Source: a virus | Reading direction: 5' to 3' (one strand) | DNA length: 28,241 nucleotides | Virus record (IMG/VR): IMGVR_UViG_3300046655_000409 | Coordinates: 1 to 28,241 of that record | Shown here: in pieces, positions 1-6,583 of the stretch | Layout: each line of letters begins with the position of its first letter | How positions within the stretch are numbered: the stretch's first letter is position 1 | Translations under genes and position numbers: made by a program | The notes under the pieces: model-generated | What the model was told of the DNA's origin: nothing | The model's input: only the letters and a program-made list of their open reading frames with translations | Database searches by the model: none

Positions 1-231
1 TTAGAACAAATTAATCATTTAGAAACATATCAATGTGCAATGGCAGAACGCAATATGCTTCAAATGGTTGACGGCGACTGTGATACTGCTATCGGATCAA
101 TTACAGGACGTATCGGTGACATAATTTCACTTGAAGCATACAATTACGAAAATAATAAATCTGTAAAAATGCAATCTAAAGCAATTGATTATCTTAATCT
201 AGGCGAATTAGCTGGTAATAAAATAAAATGA
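1..231 (+). CDS. hemC: Hydroxymethylbilane synthase (porphobilinogen deaminase), 3' part only
   Basis: The reading frame is open from base 1, so only the last 76 residues are present and the true start lies upstream of the window. HemC joins four porphobilinogens into hydroxymethylbilane in the tetrapyrrole (heme) pathway in the cytosol. The visible part matches the family's C-terminal region: an INHLETYQ stretch, then MAERNML, then DGDCDTAIGS, the loop whose cysteine (codon at 79-81) carries the dipyrromethane cofactor; bacterial HemC has AERAM and GGCQVPIG there. A beta-strand-rich segment and a short final helix with LGELAGN follow, as in the cofactor domain. It overlaps the next gene by four bases (ATGA), so it belongs to a packed phage operon and acts as an auxiliary metabolic gene. 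The substrate-binding and catalytic domains 1 and 2 are outside the window, so full activity cannot be judged. Confidence 0.85.
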   Translation, partial: LEQINHLETYQCAMAERNMLQMVDGDCDTAIGSITGRIGDIISLEAYNYENNKSVKMQSKAIDYLNLGELAGNKIK

Positions 232-449
232 ACAACGAAGACGACTTACACACACAATTAGTACAAGCATATTTAGAATATTTTAAGGCAAACGAATGGT
301 GGGAAAGAAAAAACTCAGTTAGAGCATATTCTGCCGTTCAAAAGGCAACAAGAGAAATACGTAGAATAGCAAAAGAACGAAATACTGAAATAAAAGAGAT
401 ACAAAAAGACTATAAAATCAAGTTTAAAGGCAAACAATACAAGGATTGA
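228..449 (+). CDS. Small charged helical protein, function unknown
   Basis: This 73-residue protein starts inside the stop of the hemC-like gene (ATGA overlap), which supports the ATG at 228. It is rich in Lys, Arg and Glu and looks wholly helical. Features include a YFKANEWWERKNSVRAY segment near residues 18-34 and a REIRRIAKERNTEIKEI amphipathic helix at about 42-58. From memory, small proteins with a similar 'ER-SVRAY...REIRR' pattern occur in marine T4-like phages without a known function. I do not assign one. A nucleic-acid-binding or protein-adaptor role would fit the charge, but that is inference. No membrane segment or signal peptide is present. Confidence 0.7.
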   Translation: MNNEDDLHTQLVQAYLEYFKANEWWERKNSVRAYSAVQKATREIRRIAKERNTEIKEIQKDYKIKFKGKQYKD

Positions 450-459
450 TAAACATTGT

Positions 460-909
460 ATGAATTGGACATATAAAGGCAACGAAGTTACAGAAATACC
501 AGATGAGTATGAAGGCTTTGTTTACTTAATAACCAATCTTACTAATAATCAGAAGTACATAGGCAAAAAATTAGCAAAATTTAAAACTACTAAGCCACCA
601 TTAAAAGGCAAAAAGAATAAACGTAGAGGCTACAAAGAAAGCGATTGGAAATCTTACTGGGGCAGCTCAGATAGACTAAACGCAGACGTAGCAGCATTAG
701 GCGAAGACAAGTTTACAAGAGAAATACTATACCTATGTAAAGGCAGGGGCGAAATGTCCTATATCGAAGCAAGAGAACAGTTTGATAGGCGTGTACTCGA
801 AACAGATGAATACTATAACGGTATTATTAATGTTAGAGTAGGTGGATCAGACAAATTGCGGCAGGCATTATTAGAACAACAAATCCAGGCAAAACAATCT
901 AACACATAA
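460..909 (+). CDS. GIY-YIG family endonuclease, putative (Seg/homing-like or repair-type)
   Basis: The 149-residue protein opens its nuclease domain at about residue 20 with GFVYLITNLTNNQKYIGKK. This holds the two halves of the GIY-YIG signature (here VYLI and YIG) separated by the usual turn. A basic KKNKRRGYKESDWKSYWGSS stretch follows; the YWGSS element is typical of phage GIY-YIG nucleases. Next is a helix with EILYLC, and a conserved acidic position in the YIEAREQFDRR helix could serve as the metal-binding Glu. There is no separate DNA-binding tail beyond about residue 140, so it is close to a bare catalytic domain. It lies 10 bases after the previous gene and directly before a 463-base non-coding stretch. 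It could be a free-standing homing endonuclease that favours inheritance of this locus, or a small phage DNA-processing nuclease; the sequence does not decide. Confidence 0.8.
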   Translation: MNWTYKGNEVTEIPDEYEGFVYLITNLTNNQKYIGKKLAKFKTTKPPLKGKKNKRRGYKESDWKSYWGSSDRLNADVAALGEDKFTREILYLCKGRGEMSYIEAREQFDRRVLETDEYYNGIINVRVGGSDKLRQALLEQQIQAKQSNT

Positions 910-1339
910 GGTTAGCGGGCCAGTTTAAAATGCCGCCGTGGAAAACGTATCCGTATAGGAACACACGTACATATTGATTGACACTCCAGAGAGTGGAAGC
1001 CACCAAACAAATTGGGCTCACTAGTTGATATAGATTGAATGTTAGCAGTCGAAAAACACAAACACAGTACATAAAAACTCTTTAGCAATAGGAACGAAGC
1101 GAGAGGTAGCGTAAGCGATGTCGACGTAGGTTGGGAAAGGTCAGAGCCCATTGTACTTTGTGTATAAACAATTACCTACTTCCAATGTCTCGGCTGCAAG
1201 CATGACTCACATGAAGCATATTTTGAGATTAGATGGGACCGTAACAGGTTCCGTCTGACTGAAACGATCTACATGAAACTATTACTTCACATTCGTTCAG
1301 TTAAAAAGAAAGAATATAGTTTGAGCGTTAGCGAAAACT

Positions 1340-1360
1340 TATATCTACGAAGTAGATATA
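1340..1360 (+). repeat. Perfect 9-bp inverted repeat next to a late promoter
   Basis: TATATCTAC and GTAGATATA flank a three-base GAA loop, a perfect hairpin with no mismatch. No T-run follows, so it is not a normal intrinsic terminator. It touches the late-promoter-like box at 1360-1367. It could protect an upstream RNA 3' end or serve as a protein-binding operator. Confidence 0.6.
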
Positions 1361-1367
1361 CTAAATA
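1360..1367 (+). promoter_or_regulatory. T4-type late promoter, variant (ACTAAATA)
   Basis: ACTAAATA is a two-mismatch form of the T4 late consensus TATAAATA. In T4 the start site lies six bases after the last A, which here is base 1373, exactly the A of the next ATG. No Shine-Dalgarno sequence precedes that ATG, so the mRNA would be leaderless. Confidence 0.55.
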
Positions 1368-1372
1368 TATAC

Positions 1373-1933
1373 ATGAAGCTTAATGATATATTAACAGAAT
1401 CACAATTAGATGAGTTTATTCCTTTAACTAAACAAGGAAGAATGATTCGACGTGCTGAAAAAGCAGGAGCAGCTGATCTACAAGCTACTGCGAATAAATT
1501 ATTACAGCAATACGCAGCACATCTTGGAACACAACAGAAAAAAGTTAATACTTCTGACTATGATGATCTGTTTGATTTCTTAAAAAGAAAAAAAGTTGAT
1601 TCATCTGATATAGATACAACACCTCCTATTAATGCAAAGCGATTAAAAACTATATTTTTAGCAAAATCTAAACAAGCTATGGCTCCTACTCAGTCATCTG
1701 GACAAAAAACGCCTAGCAAAGAACCTAAACAACCTACAGCAAAGGCAAGTAGCGCATATATGTCAACTAAAAATGCTGCATTAAAGTTAAGTTCAAAAGA
1801 ACAACGTAGATTAATAGCTCAATTACAAAAATCTGTTGATAAATCAGCAAAGCCTAGAAAGAAAGATACTGTTGTAGACAAAAACTTTGATAAAAGTCAA
1901 CGTTTAAGTCAATATGGTAAAGTTGGCAAGTAA
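1373..1933 (+). CDS. Unknown phage protein, basic, low-complexity middle
   Basis: This 186-residue protein starts with MKLNDILTESQLDEF, a form of N-terminus common among phage structural or internal proteins. Residues 17-75 look helical, with an R-R-A-E-K-A-G-A-A-D stretch. A Pro/Ser/Lys/Gln-rich flexible region follows at about 105-128, then a basic helix (SSKEQRRLIAQLQKSVDKS) and a Lys-rich tail. There is no recognised domain, membrane segment or signal peptide. A late promoter ends six bases before the ATG, implying late expression without an untranslated leader. The stop codon abuts the stop of the minus-strand gene with no base between them. A virion-internal or DNA-associated role is possible from the charge but is inference. 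Confidence 0.7.
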   Translation: MKLNDILTESQLDEFIPLTKQGRMIRRAEKAGAADLQATANKLLQQYAAHLGTQQKKVNTSDYDDLFDFLKRKKVDSSDIDTTPPINAKRLKTIFLAKSKQAMAPTQSSGQKTPSKEPKQPTAKASSAYMSTKNAALKLSSKEQRRLIAQLQKSVDKSAKPRKKDTVVDKNFDKSQRLSQYGKVGK

Positions 1934-2146
1934 TTAGAAGAACGGTAGTCCACTTTTCTTAGTAGTTTCCATATTATTTTTAACAATACCACTAATTATT
2001 TCTCTATCTTCAGGAGATAGTGAAAATGCTTCCTCGAGATTACAACCTCCTCGCATAAACCATGCTAATTGTATAACTTCGTGCTTTAATTGTTTTTGTT
2101 CTTCTTTCAATTTCTTATCTTCTGCTAGAATTTCAGCCAGATTCAT
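1934..2146 (-). CDS. Small protein downstream of gp26-like gene, function unknown
   Basis: The 70-residue protein has a Glu/Lys-rich helix at residues 5-25 (EILAEDKKLKEEQKQLKHE), then the segment VIQLAWFMRGGCNLEEAFSLSPEDREIISGIVKNN. It is encoded on the minus strand 11 bases after the gp26-like gene and is surely co-transcribed with it. Tail genes often come with a small assembly partner in this position; in T4 the hub-assembly factors gp26, gp28 and gp51 act together. No direct match can be claimed, so a tail or baseplate assembly helper is inference. Its stop abuts the stop of the opposing plus-strand gene. No strong Shine-Dalgarno is visible, so translational coupling to the upstream gene is likely. 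Confidence 0.7.
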   Translation of the reverse strand: MNLAEILAEDKKLKEEQKQLKHEVIQLAWFMRGGCNLEEAFSLSPEDREIISGIVKNNMETTKKSGLPFF

Positions 2147-2157
2147 TGAAAGAAGTT

Positions 2158-3048
2158 TTATTCGAAAAAATTTGATTGATCAAATGTAATAGGAATTTGA
2201 AAAGTTTTTGGAGCTCCAGCTTTTTGCTCGTCTTCTGTAGTGTTTACTGTCATAGGCTCTAATTCAAATTGTGATCTTTGAGTTTCTAAGTGCTCTTTAA
2301 CGCCAGTATAGAAAGTTTTATCTGAATTTTTAATAAATTCGTCTATGTGACCTCTATTTGTTACATTTTGATCTTCAACACGTATGCTTACTACACTTTT
2401 ACACAACATATCGATAGTTAGTGCAGTTAATTTTGAGAAACTTTCATTAAACTTTGACATCTTTTCACTATCAGGAACAGTATCGTCATTAACTAGATTA
2501 AAGATACGCTGTTCTTCAAATGTTTTTAAACTACTTTCAGTAAACTCTTTATAAGTCAATGGTCGAATCGTTACTCCTAGCCCATTAATCATACTTTCAG
2601 AGTCAAATTTATTAGATAATAGTTTATTAAGTAATTGTCTAAGGTCAACAGTATAGTCTTTCTCTATTCCTGCACCTGGAATTTTAGTAGTTAGTGTTAG
2701 TTCTTCGCCATATGTTGCAACTCGAATGCCTACAAGTACTGCATCAAGATCAATACTTGGCATATGCCATGGATCAATTATAGAAGGAATACAACTCTTT
2801 ATTACATCAACAGTTGCTTGTCCATTTAACAACGCATCTGGTGTTTTAATAGTAATTTCGTCTTTGGCAGTCATTGGAAACACTGGAAGTTCACCGTTAT
2901 CAGGTAATTCAAGTGTGCCCTCAGGGTAAAACTCGCCTTTACTAGGCAATGTTATGTATACTTTAGGTTGTCTGAAGTATTTTTGCAGCGGATTAGGCTG
3001 AAAATCTTGATTATTTCCCTGAAATGCGTTGGGGTCGAACTCTGGCAT
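2158..3048 (-). CDS. gp26-like: Baseplate hub protein, T4 gp26-like (T4_baseplate family)
   Basis: The protein reads ...KYFRQPKVYITLPSKGEFYPEG..., then LPVFPMTAKDEITIKTPDALLNGQ and VIKSCIPSI..PW.MPSIDLDAVLVGIRVATYGEEL. This conserved core is found in T4-like marine phages in proteins annotated as baseplate hub subunit gp26. In T4, gp26 takes part in central hub assembly. I start it at 3048, not at the upstream in-frame ATG at 3060, because GGAG at 3057-3054 is a well-placed Shine-Dalgarno for 3048 and nothing usable precedes 3060. That gives 296 residues, longer than T4 gp26 (about 208). It is transcribed opposite to the tape measure gene, from a late promoter at 3095-3088. The Asp/Glu-rich C-terminal half is less conserved. 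The family assignment is from recall of the core motif. Confidence 0.7.
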   Translation of the reverse strand: MPEFDPNAFQGNNQDFQPNPLQKYFRQPKVYITLPSKGEFYPEGTLELPDNGELPVFPMTAKDEITIKTPDALLNGQATVDVIKSCIPSIIDPWHMPSIDLDAVLVGIRVATYGEELTLTTKIPGAGIEKDYTVDLRQLLNKLLSNKFDSESMINGLGVTIRPLTYKEFTESSLKTFEEQRIFNLVNDDTVPDSEKMSKFNESFSKLTALTIDMLCKSVVSIRVEDQNVTNRGHIDEFIKNSDKTFYTGVKEHLETQRSQFELEPMTVNTTEDEQKAGAPKTFQIPITFDQSNFFE

Positions 3049-3059
3049 GGTAATCTCCA

Positions 3060-3067
3060 TATAAATA
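3060..3067 (+). promoter_or_regulatory. T4-type late promoter TATAAATA for the tape measure/portal operon
   Basis: This is an exact TATAAATA followed by C. The predicted start is base 3073, giving a leader of about 49 bases before the TTG start at 3122. Its first base lies in the alternative upstream ATG of the minus-strand gp26-like gene. Confidence 0.75.
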
Positions 3068-3087
3068 CAATGTAAAGTATATATCTA

Positions 3088-3095
3088 TATTTATT
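3088..3095 (-). promoter_or_regulatory. T4-type late promoter AATAAATA for the gp26-like gene pair
   Basis: On the minus strand 3095 to 3088 reads AATAAATA, one mismatch from consensus. The predicted start is base 3082, about 34 bases before the ATG at 3048. It faces the plus-strand promoter at 3060, so the two transcripts would overlap by about 10 bases (3073-3082). Confidence 0.6.
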
Positions 3096-3121
3096 AAGTG
3101 TGCAGTTTATAGGAATTAGGG

Positions 3122-6100
3122 TTGGCAGAAGAAATTGAAATTGGTAATTTTGGCAAAGGGGGTGTTGCTAGTGAAGAAACGTTAAAGGATCTTCTCAAAG
3201 CAATTGAGCATCTTGCTAAAAAAGAAGGATTCGACCCTAAAAAGTCAGCAGATAAAGCAAAAAAGCTTGCAGATGCTTTTGATAAAGGTATTGACGTTGT
3301 AACTGACCATAGAGATGCACTAAATGAAAATACAAAGTCTGTAAAGCGTAATACAAGTGTACTAAGCAAGAGCTTAGGTGTACTTGGAGTTGGTATTGTT
3401 GCTATAGGTACAAGTTTAAGTAATTTTACTAAGGAACTTATCGATGGCGGCAGTAGTTTAACTGATTTTACAAAGCATATACCGATATTTGGTAGTACTA
3501 TTGCAGGGTTAACTGGATATTTTGACGATACTCTAGACAGTTTTAGAGAAATATCCCGTGTAGGCGGTTCAATGGGCAACAGTTTAGAAGAAGTAAGACG
3601 CAGTTCAGCTCAATTGTTTATGACTTTAGATGAATTTACAGGATTTGTTAAAGGAAATTCTAAAGAGTTGTCAACATTTGGTGGAACTGTTACACAAGGT
3701 GTGCGCAGAGTTACTGATTTGCAAAAAGCACTAGACGAAACTACACGTAATCAGCTTTTAAATATGGGTTTAACATTTGAAGACATCAACGAGTCACTTA
3801 TGAGATATGCTATACTTGACAGAGCAGGGTCAAGGACTAGACAAATAAATGATGCTCAGCTTGCTTTAAATGCAGCAAGTTATGCTAAAAGTTTAAGCAC
3901 ACTTTCAAAATTAACAGGTGAAGAAATAGATTCACTTGAAGCAAAAGCTGCTGCTAATCAAAATGATGTTGCTTTCCAAATGGCAATGTCTAAAATGGAT
4001 AAAACTGAAAGAGAAAAAGTTCGTGCTGGTATGGCTGAAGTTGCTGCTCTATACGGCGATACTGGAGCAGAGTTTTATAAACAGCAAATATTAGGTATAG
4101 GTCCTGTAACTGATGCAACTGCTATGTTAGCAGCAGGGCTTCCGGGTATTGCAGAACAAATAAAACTTACAGCCGCATTAACAAGAGATGCAAATACTGA
4201 TATGGAATCTTTTGAATCAGGGTCAATTGATAGATTTGTAGCAGGTGTTAAGGCAGCAGCAGCATCTTCAGATGATTTAGAGGGGTTATTAACAGTTGCA
4301 GCCGCAGGCATGGACGGGCCTGGTAAAGAATTAGCATTAATTTTACAATCTATGGGCAAGAATTTTACTGATTATATGGATAACGGTATTTTTGACGAGA
4401 AAAGATTAAGAGATGATCTTGAAAACGCTAAAAAAGAATCTAATTCTAGAGACGGTACAACGAATGCGTTAGTTACTTTTAATCAAGCTATCAAGAATGC
4501 AAGAAAAGAAATTACAGAAAACTTTATTGATAGTGGAGTGTTTAGTACAATATCAGAATCAGTAGAAAGTGTTGCAAGTTTACTAGGATCTGAAGGACTT
4601 ACTACTGCACTAAAAGATATAGTAATAGGTATTACTGACTGGACTGAAAGTTTTATTACTACCTTGAACATTGACGGATTTAAATCAGCAATGGATATGT
4701 TGTGGACAGATATTACGCAAGTGATTAAAGATTTCTTTATGGGTGTTACTGCTGATGAACAGAAACAAAGAGCGTTAGATGATAAAGCTAGAGTTGAATC
4801 TCAACTTTTAAAAGTTTTAGATAAACAAAATGAACAAGTGCAAATACTAACATCTTCAACAGATAATAAAACAATAGCAAAAGCGGCAGAAGAACAAGCA
4901 AGATTAGAAAAACAATACCAAATACTTGAAGAAAAGAAAGCATCTCTAAATAAAGAACTAGAGAAGGATCAGTATGTAGACAAAGACGGCGCACTATCTT
5001 CAATAGGAAGTATAATTAAAGATTCAATTGACGGAAGTTTACTTAACATTAAGCCATTTAAAACAAATGAAGCCGGTCAAACAGAAGATGGGTTACTTCT
5101 TAGTGCCGAGACTAAGGCAGCTATTAATAATCTATTTGGCGAAAACGGTACATTAATGGACGAAGTTGGAACAGTTATTGTAGCTGGGTTTACTGGTTTG
5201 TTTCTACTTCCAGCTGTTGTATCAGGTGTAGCAGCAGGAATTACAGCAGGACTTGGAACAGCATTAGCAAGCGCATTCTCAGGAAGTGGAGGACTACCTT
5301 CTGGGTTAGAAGAATTTACAGGTAAAGATGGAAAAACAAGAGTAAGAGATAAAACATCTAAAAAAATAGCAGCGGATCCAAGAAAACTTAAAGCACCGGC
5401 AGGCACTAAATTTCTAGAAGGATTTGGCAAAGGCGGCTTATTGGGCGGCGCAGCTAGAGGACTATCAGTTTGGGGAAGCCCTGTTGGAGCAAAGGCAGTA
5501 ATAGGTGCTGCTGCTCTTGGAGCAGCAATAGCTGCATTAGCAACAGGTATAGGTGCAGGCGTATGGGTACTAGGAGAAAGTTTTGGTACATTTTCTGAAA
5601 ATATGAAAAAGTTTGAAGACTTAAACGGAGAAAAATTAAAAACAGTAGGTCAAGGTATGAGAGCTGTAGGCTTAGGTATAGGCACACTTGGAGTAGGTAA
5701 AGTAGCAGACGGTTTAGGAAACTTTATACAAGGCATAGGCGGCTTCTTAGGAAATCTATTTTCAGTTGCTAGTGGTAAGGGAACACAAAAATCAACTTTT
5801 GAGTTACTAGAAGAATTCCAAGGTATGGACATTGATAGTGCTACTATTAAAACAAAAGCAGAAGCACTACAAGCATTTGCAACAGGAATGAATACGCTAG
5901 GAGCAGGTTTAAAATATGAAGGCCTAGCAAACTTTTTTGACGGGGTATCGAGTTTCTTCTTTGGACAAGATACAGATCCATTTAAAGAAATTAAAGAATT
6001 TGGATCTACAAAATTTGAAAGCAAGTTTCTTGAAAATAATTTAAAAGTATTAGAATCATTTAGTACAGGCATGAGCACATTATCTCAAGTTAATAATGGC

Positions 6101-6571
6101 GAAACGGTAGATTATGATAGTATCGTTGCATTAAAAATAAATCTACAGAAACTAGGTGATGTAAAAGGATTAAAAGGAACAGCAGAAGGAATTGCTGAAC
6201 TTGCTAATATTGCTAATGTAAAAACTAAATTAAATGATTTAGCATCTGCAGATATTGTAGGAATAACAAATACAGCTGAAGCACTTAAAGAATTAGCCGA
6301 TGCGTTTATCGAATTAAACAAAGCACTTGCAGATAAGAATAGCGGCATGTTTGAAAGCGGAGTTAGTACTGCATCGCTTCTTAATGAAGGTAAATTTAAT
6401 CTAGGCAGCGGATCAGGTCTAACTGAGGAAACAGTAAAAGAGTTAAATAGTTTATTAGAGAAAATAGAAGAACATACTAGATGGTCTAGCAGATATAATA
6501 AGACAATGTCTAAGAACATGGCAGGTATAGCTAATAATAATCTTGCTGACGGAAATATAACGAGCCCGTAA
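3122..6571 (+). CDS. Tail tape measure-like protein (large structural tail protein)
   Basis: At 1149 residues this is a typical tape measure length. Several features fit that role. Hydrophobic Gly/Ala-rich segments lie at about 85-102, 684-716 and 790-820, as seen in proteins stored in the tail tube and ejected toward the host membrane. A predicted coiled coil spans about 545-617 (KARVESQLLKVLDKQNEQ... QARLEKQYQILEEKKASL). The rest is helical and Ser/Thr/Ala-rich, with repeated FKSAMD/LKDLA-type helices in the C-terminal third. The start codon is TTG at 3122, preceded by AGGAATTAGGG; no in-frame ATG is near. It is the first gene of the late operon beginning at the 3060 promoter and lies 12 bases before the portal gene. 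T4 itself uses the shorter gp29 as tape measure; no close sequence match to gp29 is claimed. Confidence 0.7.
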   Translation: MAEEIEIGNFGKGGVASEETLKDLLKAIEHLAKKEGFDPKKSADKAKKLADAFDKGIDVVTDHRDALNENTKSVKRNTSVLSKSLGVLGVGIVAIGTSLSNFTKELIDGGSSLTDFTKHIPIFGSTIAGLTGYFDDTLDSFREISRVGGSMGNSLEEVRRSSAQLFMTLDEFTGFVKGNSKELSTFGGTVTQGVRRVTDLQKALDETTRNQLLNMGLTFEDINESLMRYAILDRAGSRTRQINDAQLALNAASYAKSLSTLSKLTGEEIDSLEAKAAANQNDVAFQMAMSKMDKTEREKVRAGMAEVAALYGDTGAEFYKQQILGIGPVTDATAMLAAGLPGIAEQIKLTAALTRDANTDMESFESGSIDRFVAGVKAAAASSDDLEGLLTVAAAGMDGPGKELALILQSMGKNFTDYMDNGIFDEKRLRDDLENAKKESNSRDGTTNALVTFNQAIKNARKEITENFIDSGVFSTISESVESVASLLGSEGLTTALKDIVIGITDWTESFITTLNIDGFKSAMDMLWTDITQVIKDFFMGVTADEQKQRALDDKARVESQLLKVLDKQNEQVQILTSSTDNKTIAKAAEEQARLEKQYQILEEKKASLNKELEKDQYVDKDGALSSIGSIIKDSIDGSLLNIKPFKTNEAGQTEDGLLLSAETKAAINNLFGENGTLMDEVGTVIVAGFTGLFLLPAVVSGVAAGITAGLGTALASAFSGSGGLPSGLEEFTGKDGKTRVRDKTSKKIAADPRKLKAPAGTKFLEGFGKGGLLGGAARGLSVWGSPVGAKAVIGAAALGAAIAALATGIGAGVWVLGESFGTFSENMKKFEDLNGEKLKTVGQGMRAVGLGIGTLGVGKVADGLGNFIQGIGGFLGNLFSVASGKGTQKSTFELLEEFQGMDIDSATIKTKAEALQAFATGMNTLGAGLKYEGLANFFDGVSSFFFGQDTDPFKEIKEFGSTKFESKFLENNLKVLESFSTGMSTLSQVNNGETVDYDSIVALKINLQKLGDVKGLKGTAEGIAELANIANVKTKLNDLASADIVGITNTAEALKELADAFIELNKALADKNSGMFESGVSTASLLNEGKFNLGSGSGLTEETVKELNSLLEKIEEHTRWSSRYNKTMSKNMAGIANNNLADGNITSP

Positions 6572-6583
6572 GGAAAACAAAAA

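Larger units (their letters stand above)
910..1372. other. 463-base non-coding stretch with hairpins and blocks shared with the RNA gene at 13619-13834
   Basis: No convincing gene is present on either strand. Hairpins seen: GCG/CGC plus GC/GC around 916-937 right after the nuclease stop; CACTC(CAGA)GAGTG at 982-995; GGGACC(GTAACA)GGTTCC near 1235-1252; and a 9-bp hairpin at 1340-1360. Several short blocks recur in the structured RNA behind gp23: TTAGCGGGCCAGTTTA at 912-927, AACGAAG at 1093-1099, AAGCGATGTCG at 1113-1123, TTAGATGG at 1229-1236 and TGACTGAAACGAT at 1256-1268. No clear sigma70 promoter or T-run terminator was found, so it may be a leader, an RNA gene fragment or a cis element rather than an independent RNA gene. 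Confidence 0.55.

Noticed and set aside
912-1151. 79-codon minus-strand frame in the non-coding gap
   Set aside because: No ribosome site, odd composition (many Ser/Leu/Cys/Phe), no sensible domain, and it covers the blocks shared with the RNA gene; most likely chance.
910-1372. tRNA, tmRNA or complete group I intron in the gap
   Set aside because: No T-loop motif, tmRNA ends or recognisable P/Q/R/S intron core elements could be found by eye; a covariance search would be decisive.
3049-3060. Start of the gp26-like gene at the ATG at 3060
   Set aside because: No ribosome site before it, while GGAG is correctly spaced for the ATG at 3048.
4949-4956. CTAAATAA resembling a late promoter inside the tape measure gene
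   Set aside because: No gene start follows; such boxes are expected by chance in AT-rich DNA.
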